From: Heliomarina baculiformis
GTDB lineage: Bacteria; Pseudomonadota; Alphaproteobacteria; Rhodobacterales; Rhodobacteraceae
Assembly: GCF_019966545.1 (NCBI RefSeq)
Contig: NZ_JAIMIC010000002.1
Span: 1-64,000, forward strand
DNA length: 64,000 nucleotides
Reading direction: 5' to 3'
Part shown: positions 17,886 to 24,777 of the stretch, piece after piece
Layout: the number at the start of each line of letters is the position of its first letter
Position numbering within the stretch: the first letter of the stretch is position 1
Translations under genes and position numbers: made by a program
Notes under the pieces: model-generated
What the model saw: the letters and a program-made list of their open reading frames with translations, nothing else
Databases searched by the model: none
What the model was told of the DNA's origin: nothing

Positions 17886-18146
17886 TCAGTCCTCGGACTT
17901 GATCTTGGTGACGGCCCCGGACGCGGGATCGATGTAGACCTCGTAGCGCTTGGAAGAGTCGTCATGGCACTTGGCCTCGATCTGTCCGTCCTCGGCTTCG
18001 AACTCGTCGACAGTGCATCCTGCGGTTGCGAGCGCCGCCGTCGCGTCCTCTGGGTTTGTGCCGACCACGTCTCCGACAGAGGGCAAAGCGAAGCCGATGG
18101 CCGGCGTGAAAACAAGGCTCAGTGCGAGAATAAGATGCTTGGTCAT
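17886..18146 (-). CDS. Small exported PepSY-domain protein
   Basis: 86 residues: a Sec signal (MTKHLILALSLVFTPAIGFA) then a PepSY-like unit ending SSKRYEVYIDPASGAVTKIK. Two Cys (AGCTVDEF, EAKCHDDS) could form a disulfide. ATG 18146 has GAAAGGA upstream. It is the first gene of the operon with cytochrome b561 and the LuxR-like gene, a common pairing in proteobacteria. Confidence 0.83.
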   Translation of the reverse strand: MTKHLILALSLVFTPAIGFALPSVGDVVGTNPEDATAALATAGCTVDEFEAEDGQIEAKCHDDSSKRYEVYIDPASGAVTKIKSED

Positions 18147-18251
18147 GTCGTATCCTTTCCGGGATAGGTGATGCGACCGGGCTGGCCGCGGGATTGACAT
18201 GGCAGGCGAGAGCACGACTTTCGATTGGAGCAACGCTGATCCGTATCGGCA

Positions 18252-18265
18252 TAAGCAGGTGCTTA
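18252..18265. promoter_or_regulatory. Palindrome upstream of the pepSY-cytochrome operon
   Basis: TAAGCAGGTGCTTA is a perfect 6+6 inverted repeat with a 2-nt centre, about 105 nt before the PepSY start. It is a plausible operator, for example for the operon's own LuxR-type protein. Confidence 0.4.
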
Positions 18266-18332
18266 CGACAGAACCGTGCATCGCTACGCTGGCAAACTCA
18301 TGTCGTCTAACAACCGCTGCTTTTGGGCTCTA

Positions 18333-18354
18333 AGCGGTCATGCGGCGCTGCGGC
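18333..18354 (+). repeat. Copy of the dispersed intergenic motif
   Basis: AGCGGTCATGCGGCGCTGCG is followed about 150 bases later by ACTTTGCGGCCATCTG (about 18503), which also occurs near 5630. The rest of 18147-18548 has no gene. Confidence 0.4.
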
Positions 18355-18548
18355 GGGCTGCGTACCCATTTTCACTTACAAACATGAAACTCACGGCCCA
18401 TAGTCCCATTCACCGGTTGTCCCGGTGCCGTGGTGCTCTGGCTCGAAAGCGGGCGTTCGCGCCGTCGCAAAGCATCGTATCCATCGCGATGGTCCGCTGT
18501 GCGGGACTTTGCGGCCATCTGTTTTTGTCGCGGGCAACGTCCGCTTTC

Positions 18549-19196
18549 TCAATGAGACGAGCCTTTCTGAAATACCTCGTACTGCGCGTCGAACGCTCGC
18601 TTGTAGGCGGGTCGTTCAGCTGCCCGCGCGATGTAATCCATTAATATTGGATATTCTTCCAATATGCCCGAACCCTCTAACCTGCGAATCGCATGAACCA
18701 TAAGCACATCGGCTGCGCTGAAACCTCCGGCCAGCCAGATCAGCTCTCCCATGGCGGCCGCGAGTTGATCCAACCGTGTTCGGATGCGGTCATCGACCAT
18801 GGACAAATGTTCAGCCTGCCAACTCTTGTCGGCCTCAAAATACTTGACGTAATCGCGCTCGACGATCGGAGGCTCGACAGTGTTCAGGGCGGCGAACATC
18901 CAGCTTATCGCCCGGGCGCGTCCTGCTTCATCGCTGGGCAGCATGCCAGTGTGACGCTCGGCGATGTGGAGCACGATGGCCCCTGATTCGAACAATGCCA
19001 CGTCACCATCTTCATAAGTCGGTATCTGACCGAAGGGCTGGAGGCCGAGGTGCGCTGGCTGCTTCATTTCTTCGAAAGTCACCAGTCGTACATCATAGGA
19101 TTGTCCGACTTCTTCAAGCGACCAACGGACGCGCATATCACGCGCAAGGCCGACACCTTTGTCGGGAGATGATTTGAATGCGGTGATGGTTGGCAC
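18549..19196 (-). CDS. Glutathione S-transferase family protein
   Basis: 215 residues. The thioredoxin-like N-terminal domain contains FGQIPTYEDGDVALFESGAI (cis-Pro and the ES motif binding glutathione). The all-helical C-terminal domain contains LIWLAGGFSAADVLMVHAIR, the N-capping/hydrophobic staple region. GTG 19196 is chosen since GGAG lies 5 nt upstream and the family start (VPTITAFKSSP) is there. The usual catalytic Ser/Cys is not obvious, so activity is open. It stands alone. Confidence 0.85.
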   Translation of the reverse strand: MPTITAFKSSPDKGVGLARDMRVRWSLEEVGQSYDVRLVTFEEMKQPAHLGLQPFGQIPTYEDGDVALFESGAIVLHIAERHTGMLPSDEAGRARAISWMFAALNTVEPPIVERDYVKYFEADKSWQAEHLSMVDDRIRTRLDQLAAAMGELIWLAGGFSAADVLMVHAIRRLEGSGILEEYPILMDYIARAAERPAYKRAFDAQYEVFQKGSSH

Positions 19197-19295
19197 GAGG
19201 TCTCCGAGGTGGATTTTAGATGAATGCGTTTGAAGCAAGTCTCTTAAAAAGCTAACTTTGCTGGAAAATGCAGCATTCGGCAATCTTGGGCTCGA

Positions 19296-19319
19296 AGCGG
19301 TCATGCGACTTTGCAGCGG
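19296..19319 (+). repeat. Copy of the dispersed intergenic motif
   Basis: AGCGGTCATGCGACTTTGCA followed by GCG; preceded by TTGGGCTCGA, which also resembles the bases before the 18333 copy (TTTGGGCTCTA). Confidence 0.45.
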
Positions 19320-19956
19320 ACGGCGCCGCTAGCTTGGCTTCTGAAACTGTCGCGGGAGGCTCAAACCCGACTTTCGCTTTCTGGCCCGGCGCTGCGGTGC
19401 AACTTCCTCGAAGCCGCCCTTGGAAATATTGTACAGCATTTTACAGGTGTGATGGTCTGCTGTGCGCATGCCGCAACTTTCTTTGAGATCGCACTAATGG
19501 CCGATTTTGGAAGTCGGGAAATGCCGCGCGAATGCTTCCATCCGAGCCCCCAGATTTACGTCAACTTCTGTTTGAAGGTTCACTAGCGTCCCGATGCCAA
19601 GGGGCAAGTGAGGTGCCGATGATGTCATGCGCCTTGCCAGATCGTTGGCATCTGTTTGCATGTCCAAATGGCTCGGACGTCTTGTTCTGGACAGGATACG
19701 CCTGGGCGCTTCGTGCGGGGAACGCAAAATTCAGTTGCCGCGCGATTGTTGTTTTGTTGCTTGCCGGACGCCCGGTTTCAGTGGCACTGCTCTTCATGAA
19801 TCGCGAAGGCCTCTCTTCTTGCAAAATACCATTCCCGCCCCGCTAGCGCTGAACGTGGTAGGATCCTCCGCACGAACTGAGCGGATCCTAGTCCTCATTA
19901 TTTGACACCAAACCAGCCTTTCTCAGACGATTATCAATGCGTAGAAATACGCTCCG

Positions 19957-19979
19957 AGCGGTCATGCCAAAGCGCAGCG
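19957..19979 (+). repeat. Copy of the dispersed intergenic motif
   Basis: AGCGGTCATGCCAAAGCGCA followed by GCG, preceded by CGCTCCG. Same start and end as the copies at 18333 and 19296 with a variable middle. Confidence 0.45.
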
Positions 19980-20214
19980 AGCCGGATTGCGCCAGCTTGC
20001 GAAGCAACATGACGCTGCTGGCCCTGGCCGGACTTTCACGCTTCCATCTGGGTTTTGCGCTTTCGACTCGCTTACCGGCCGTTCGGCGCGCTTGCGAAAT
20101 CCAGAGGGGATCGAGCCCGTCGTTCGCGGGACACCGTGCAAACTCGCTACGGCTGCGCCAAGAATTGCTTGCGCACAGCAGCGCGAAGAGACACCCATGT
20201 CGATGTATCCTTGT

Positions 20215-20799
20215 TCAGCCGAGATACCCGTAAACGGCCTTGGTGATGCGCGAACGGAGAGCTTGCAGATCGGTTTCGCCAGCCATTGCGGAGCTATTGA
20301 TGAGTGCTTGGGCCATCGCGACCACGTCTCTTGGTGCATGGCTGTCTGCGTCAGGAAACTGCAGGGACACAATGCCGGAAACGGCTTCAGACAGGCGACG
20401 TTCAAGGTCTTGCGCTTCTTCTCCAAGATTCACCGTCTGCTCGACATACTCAAGCGCAAGTGCCAGACGCGGTCTCGCGAACTGGTGTTTGATGCCTGCG
20501 CCAATCAACCTTTCGATCTTCTCCTGCGGACTGGCTCCACTGTCAGCGATCATCGCCACATCGGCGAGCAACAGTGATCTTTCCCGTCGGATGAGTGCCA
20601 CAAGGATCGCCTCTTTATTCGGGAAGTACTGATAGAGCGAGCCGATGCTTACCCCGGCGCGTTCAGCAATCTTGTTGGTGGTCAAAGGCTCAAGGCCAAC
20701 CTCTTCCAGAAAGCGAGCAACGGCTTCCACAATTGCATCCTCCGTTGCTTTGGCCCGCGACTGGCGCCCTCTTTTTCTTGGCTCAATATTCCCGACCAT
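20215..20799 (-). CDS. TetR-family transcriptional regulator
   Basis: 194 residues. The N-terminal TetR HTH is complete (AIVEAVARFLEEVGLEPLTT, then NKIAERAGVSIGSLYQYFPNKEAI). The C-terminal ligand domain is variable. ATG 20799 follows GGAGGA. It is divergent from the darcynin/SDR pair (start 20877). The 77-nt gap contains AACT-N7-AGTT (20825-20839), a possible operator. Likely a local repressor; the effector is unknown. Confidence 0.9.
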   Translation of the reverse strand: MVGNIEPRKRGRQSRAKATEDAIVEAVARFLEEVGLEPLTTNKIAERAGVSIGSLYQYFPNKEAILVALIRRERSLLLADVAMIADSGASPQEKIERLIGAGIKHQFARPRLALALEYVEQTVNLGEEAQDLERRLSEAVSGIVSLQFPDADSHAPRDVVAMAQALINSSAMAGETDLQALRSRITKAVYGYLG

Positions 20800-20824
20800 G
20801 GAGTCCTCCAGATGCGAGTTGAGA

Positions 20825-20839
20825 AACTGAGCAATAGTT
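20825..20839. promoter_or_regulatory. Possible TetR operator
   Basis: AACTGAGCAATAGTT is an imperfect inverted repeat in the gap between the divergent tetR and darcynin genes. The short arms make this weak. Confidence 0.25.
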
Positions 20840-20876
20840 CACATTCTTGATCGCAACCGCAATATGGAGAAAACAC

Positions 20877-21197
20877 ATGAAACTCACCATCTTTCTGTTG
20901 CTCGCGGCGACGCCGAAGTGGTTGGCGCTTGATCGCTCGGAACGGGATGACATTTCGGATGCGGCTCTGAACGCAGTATTTTGCGACGAGACGATCACAT
21001 TTCGCTTCTACGACGCCGAGGCGTTCAATGCGCACGTTTCCGACATCATGGTGATCACCGCCGAAACGGCAACGGCCTACTACTTTGCAATCGAACGCCT
21101 GCGCGATACAGCGCTGGTTGCGAATTCCTATTGGCAGATCGTGGATATCATACCGGCTTACGAAGACGGATATCGGGCATTCAGCAATGCGCAATAA
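20877..21197 (+). CDS. Darcynin-family protein
   Basis: 106 residues. The sequence MKLTIFLLLAATPKWLALDR, a central CDETITFRFYDAEAF and the end YWQIVDIIPAYEDGYRAF match the small darcynin family, whose function is not known. ATG 20877 follows GGAGAAA. The stop overlaps the start of the SDR gene by 11 nt, so the two are co-translated. TetR is divergent. Confidence 0.82.
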   Translation: MKLTIFLLLAATPKWLALDRSERDDISDAALNAVFCDETITFRFYDAEAFNAHVSDIMVITAETATAYYFAIERLRDTALVANSYWQIVDIIPAYEDGYRAFSNAQ

Positions 21198-21945
21198 ATC
21201 TATTACTTTCGACGGCGCGAATGTTGTCCTCACAGGGGCCACGCGCGGCATTGGCAAAGCCTTGTGCGGTCAGCTGATCGCCGAGGGGGCGACGGTTGCT
21301 GCAATTGCCCGGGATGAGGCGCACCTCAGGGCCCTTCAGGACGAACTGGGGGAACGTGTTATTCCGTTCCCTGGTGACCTGTCCCGGTCCGGTGATCGCC
21401 GACAGATGATTGATGACGTCATTCAGCGTTTTGACCGTTTGGACGGGCTGATCAACAATGCCGGGATACAAACAGAAATGTCTTTTGTCGGCGAAAGCCC
21501 TGCAGACCGAGAGATGCAATGGACACAAGATATTGCAATCAACCTTGAGGCACCGATCCACCTCGTTTCAGGCTTGGTGCCCGCTATGCGTGGCAGCACC
21601 ACGCCTTTTGTGGTCAATGTCACGTCTGGCCTCGCAATCGCGCCGAAAGCGGCCGCGCCTGTCTATTGCGCGACGAAAGCGGGATTGCGGAGCTTCACAA
21701 AGGCTCTGAGATACCAGTCACAATCTTCGTGGCACGATCTGCTCGTCGTCGACGTTATCATACCCTTGGTCGATACTGATATGACCCGTGGTCGGGGAAA
21801 GGCCAAAATATCGCCCGAGCACGCTGCCGCGGCAATCCTGTCCGGTCTTCGGGCGGGCAAGGAGGAGATTTGGGTTGCAAAAGCCAAGTTTCTCCCTTGG
21901 CTGCACCGTCTTGCACCCCGCATGACCGAGCGCATCCTTCGATAG
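21187..21945 (+). CDS. SDR-family oxidoreductase (DltE-like)
   Basis: 252 residues. NAD(P) motif TGATRGIGKALC, structural NNAG in LINNAGIQTEM, active Ser in VNVTSGLAIAP and Tyr-Lys in YCATKAGLRSF. The C-terminus (ISPEHAAAAILSGLRAGKEE) is like the DltE/YciK-type SDRs associated with envelope or lipid roles. ATG 21187 overlaps the darcynin gene. Regulated presumably by the divergent TetR. The substrate is unknown. Confidence 0.88.
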   Translation: MRNKSITFDGANVVLTGATRGIGKALCGQLIAEGATVAAIARDEAHLRALQDELGERVIPFPGDLSRSGDRRQMIDDVIQRFDRLDGLINNAGIQTEMSFVGESPADREMQWTQDIAINLEAPIHLVSGLVPAMRGSTTPFVVNVTSGLAIAPKAAAPVYCATKAGLRSFTKALRYQSQSSWHDLLVVDVIIPLVDTDMTRGRGKAKISPEHAAAAILSGLRAGKEEIWVAKAKFLPWLHRLAPRMTERILR

Positions 21946-22403
21946 CGGGTAAATGTACGGCCGGCTTGCGTGCAACGAGCCGCGTTATGTCGTCCCGTTT
22001 CATTGCCAATCTCGGAGACGGAGCGGCAATAGTAGCCCATGAGTAGTTTACGGACCCGAAGGGCATTTTCGCCTTCTGAGCCGAAGTTGCATCATAGTGT
22101 CGCCAAATCCGCCATAAATGCAGTGTGCAACACTTCGATTAGTGGATGGCGGTAGAACGGGCGGAAGGGACTTTCTTTAGAACGCTTTGACTATCGCCCG
22201 CCTGACAAAGCCTCGCTTAATGAGGAATAGAGTTTGTCTCTATTTACAAACCCTTGAGCTTAGGAATGCGATGATTGGGGGCAGCATTGTACGAACTGGG
22301 GTGCGCTACGAACGGCCCGACAATGGAAACCGCGGCGCGATCACAATGCAAAAATCCGACCGAACGCGATCATCCGCTACCCCAGCGTCAGGCCTTGCGG
22401 CGC
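21946..22403. other. Intergenic region, no gene seen
   Basis: About 460 bases between convergent genes. Short AT-rich inverted repeats (for example AGAGTTTGTCTCT near 22228) but no protein-like frame. Bases 22310-22390 resemble the GC-rich decayed text of other gaps. Confidence 0.35.
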
Positions 22404-23624
22404 TCACGCCAGAAGTCCTCCCGCAACGGAAGCAGACACCGGGATCAGTGGCGTCACCGTTGCCTGGAAATCGTGGTAGAGGTCTTCGCGTGTCGGATAG
22501 ACGGCGACGCTCAGGTGCCCATCGGCATCCACTTCGGGCCGCCAACCTCCGACTTCGCGGTCAATCAACGTTTCGGCGATATAATCCCAGATCATACGGT
22601 AGGTCGCCTCGAACCGGTCTTCGCCTGTTCGTCGATGCAGCATCAACGCCGTGTTCGCGGTTTCAGCCTGAACCCAATACGCCCGGTTCGGCACCGAGAT
22701 CTCGCCGCACCAGCCGATGGTATAGACCATACCGGGCTTGCCGTCCGGCGCCCAACCCTGCGCCATTGCCTTGTCGAACAGCGCTGTGGCCTGTGACAGC
22801 AGCCAGTCGGGCGCAAGGCGCCCAAGCGCCAGACAGGCTGCTTCAACCTTGAGAAGCAGTCCGCCCCATTCCGCAAAATGCCCCGGTGTCAGTCCCCATG
22901 GCCGCCTATCGTCCGCCGGGTGATCGGCGCCGTAATCGGGAAGCAGCGTCCAGTCCGCATCGAAATGTTCGGGCAGGCGGCCGTCATGCGCTGCCGGGAT
23001 GTCGTGGCCGAAGCGCCGCGCCATCGACAGTGCCCTATCCAGCCAGCGCTCCTCGCCTGTCGCGTCGGCCAGGGCGAGGCAGGCTTCCGTTCCATGCATG
23101 CAGCAATTGGCTCCGCGATAGGCTTCAGGGTCCGACCAGTCGGCGGCGAAGCTCGGGCGCAACACCTCTTCGCCCGCGATCCAGAAGTGAGTATCGATCG
23201 TGTCGATTGCAGCGCACATCAGCTCATCGCCGCGCGGTCGTCCGGCCATGGTCGCGGAGGCACCGGCCAGCGCGACGAAAGCGTGAAGATACGCCTGCTT
23301 CCGCGAGGGGCCGCTGGCATCGGCGAACCAGCCGCCACGACCTGCATCGCGAAGGGGCCCGTCCAGCAATGCTTCGAGCCCGTGATCGGCCAAAGGGGCC
23401 GCGCTCGGCACCCCCATAAGGCTCGCCAGCGCGTAGCAATGTACCATGCGCGCCGTGATAATGGCTTTCGCAGTCTCGTCCACCATCGTGCCGCTGTTGC
23501 CGAGCGTTGCAAACCCAGCCGGAACCCGTGCGCGGCGGTAGTGGTCGAGAAGGCGCTGGCCCTCGTCGCGCAACCAGGAGCGGTGGCCTTCCCGGTCCGC
23601 CCAGGCGGACCCGAGGTCAGCCAT
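22404..23624 (-). CDS. AGE-family sugar epimerase/isomerase (YihS-like)
   Basis: 406 residues, the normal length of N-acylglucosamine 2-epimerase / YihS aldose-ketose isomerase proteins with an (alpha/alpha)6 barrel. His-bearing helices typical of the active site are visible: YLHAFVALAGAS, NCCMHGTEACLAL, PGHFAEWGGLLLK and REDLYHDFQATV. The family interconverts mannose/fructose/glucose or sulfoquinovose/sulfofructose; which one applies cannot be read here. The start overlaps the stop of the preceding SDR by 8 nt, so they form an operon. Confidence 0.85.
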   Translation of the reverse strand: MADLGSAWADREGHRSWLRDEGQRLLDHYRRARVPAGFATLGNSGTMVDETAKAIITARMVHCYALASLMGVPSAAPLADHGLEALLDGPLRDAGRGGWFADASGPSRKQAYLHAFVALAGASATMAGRPRGDELMCAAIDTIDTHFWIAGEEVLRPSFAADWSDPEAYRGANCCMHGTEACLALADATGEERWLDRALSMARRFGHDIPAAHDGRLPEHFDADWTLLPDYGADHPADDRRPWGLTPGHFAEWGGLLLKVEAACLALGRLAPDWLLSQATALFDKAMAQGWAPDGKPGMVYTIGWCGEISVPNRAYWVQAETANTALMLHRRTGEDRFEATYRMIWDYIAETLIDREVGGWRPEVDADGHLSVAVYPTREDLYHDFQATVTPLIPVSASVAGGLLA

Positions 23625-24432
23625 TGGTGATCATCCCACCGTTCACGTGGATCGTCTGGCCGGTGATAAAGCTGCTGTCCTGGCAGGCGAGAAATACGTA
23701 GGCCGGGCCCAGCTCGCGCGGCTGGCCCATCCGGCCCATGGGGGACGACATGCTCTTGAGCATTTCCTTGTCGAAATCCTTGAAGACCAGTTGGATCTCG
23801 GTAACCACTGGCCCGGGGGCGACCTGGTTCACCCGAATGCCACGGTCGAGCAATTCCCGCGCCAGTGCACGCGTGTAGCTGACGATGGCGCCCTTGGTAG
23901 CGGTGTAGGGCACCAGCGCGTCGTTGCCAACGTAGGCATTGACGGAGGTGGCGTTGATGATGCTGCCGCCCTCGTTCATATGGTCGAGCGCAGCGCGAGT
24001 GGTATAGAAAATGCCGTGCATGTTGACGTCAAAGTGCTTCTGCCAGTCGGCGTCGCTGATCTCCGCTTGCGTGTCATATGGCTTCTGCATGCCGGCGTTA
24101 TTTACCAACACATCTATGCCGCCCCATTGCTTCGCGACGGCCTCCACCGCTGCGGTGCAGCTGGCGCTGTCAGCGGTGTCCCCTTGCAAAACGAGTGCCT
24201 CCGCGCCTTCGTTTTCGATGCCCACGCGCGTCTCTTCTGCGCTGTCCTTGTCGGTGTGATATAAAATAGCGACCTTGGCGCCTTCGCGGGCCATATGAAA
24301 CGCGACTGCACGACCGATGCCGCTATCGCCACCGGTTATCAGGGCGCGCTTGCCCCTGAGCTTCTCCGCGCCCTTGTAGGCATCCGTAATGTACTCCGCG
24401 GGCGGCATCAGGTCGTCGATATGGTCTGTCAT
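23617..24432 (-). CDS. SDR-family oxidoreductase (YghA / glucose-1-dehydrogenase type)
   Basis: 271 residues. An N-terminal extension (DDLMPPAEYITDAYKGAEKL) precedes the Rossmann domain, as in YghA/GsiB-type stress SDRs. Motifs: TGGDSGIGRAV, LVNNAGMQKP, active Ser in INATSVNAYVG, Tyr/Lys in YTATKGAIVSY, and a GGMITNG end. ATG 24432 matches the family start. It is coupled to the AGE epimerase downstream, suggesting a sugar-linked role. Confidence 0.9.
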   Translation of the reverse strand: MTDHIDDLMPPAEYITDAYKGAEKLRGKRALITGGDSGIGRAVAFHMAREGAKVAILYHTDKDSAEETRVGIENEGAEALVLQGDTADSASCTAAVEAVAKQWGGIDVLVNNAGMQKPYDTQAEISDADWQKHFDVNMHGIFYTTRAALDHMNEGGSIINATSVNAYVGNDALVPYTATKGAIVSYTRALARELLDRGIRVNQVAPGPVVTEIQLVFKDFDKEMLKSMSSPMGRMGQPRELGPAYVFLACQDSSFITGQTIHVNGGMITNG

Positions 24433-24777
24433 CTGAGGGCTCCTTACAGGCTCGCGGCCGCTTGGCAGCTGGCGTGAGTGATTGGGTTTTGCCGAGCGCT
24501 TCGTGAGAGGCTCGACCGGCTCTGCCGTTCGTTTACCAAACGCGACGTGCGAGCCGTGAGTTCCTAGGAATGCCCGAAGCGGTCCGTGATAGGTTGGCGC
24601 GCACGTACCGCAGTGGAGTGAAAGGTCCTCTGCCGAAGTTCGCAAATTTCCGCTCCGTCCGACTTTTACGCGGCCTAAAGCTGTGCCTTCGCGCGAAAAG
24701 ATGGGAGTTCCTGAGCAGGGCGGGAAGCCTCGGAAACCAATTCCGAGGCCGCCTTGACCTTACGATCTGTTTCGCCG
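24433..24777. other. Intergenic region, no gene seen
   Basis: About 345 bases. It contains one strong hairpin (24727-24749) and a degenerate repeat-like GC-rich stretch near 24640-24700. No protein-like frame was found. Confidence 0.35.
24727..24749 (-). terminator. Hairpin after the decarboxylase gene
   Basis: GCCTCGGAA (24727-24735) and TTCCGAGGC (24741-24749) form a perfect 9-bp stem with a 5-nt loop, 29 nt beyond the stop of the minus-strand decarboxylase. There is no clear T tract. Confidence 0.5.

Larger units (their letters stand above)
19197..20214. other. Long intergenic region without a credible gene
   Basis: About 1 kb. It carries two copies of the dispersed motif (19296-19319 and 19957-19979). 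Several short open frames exist but none shows family motifs, good start signals or a consistent composition. The text reads like decayed DNA. Confidence 0.4.

Noticed and set aside
17886-18281. Longer N-terminus for the PepSY protein
   Set aside because: The extra 45 residues are not signal-like; ATG 18146 has a good ribosome site and starts a proper signal peptide.
19305-19824. Several overlapping open frames of 60-90 codons
   Set aside because: Both strands open by chance; no motif, no good ribosome site, and composition like decayed intergenic DNA.
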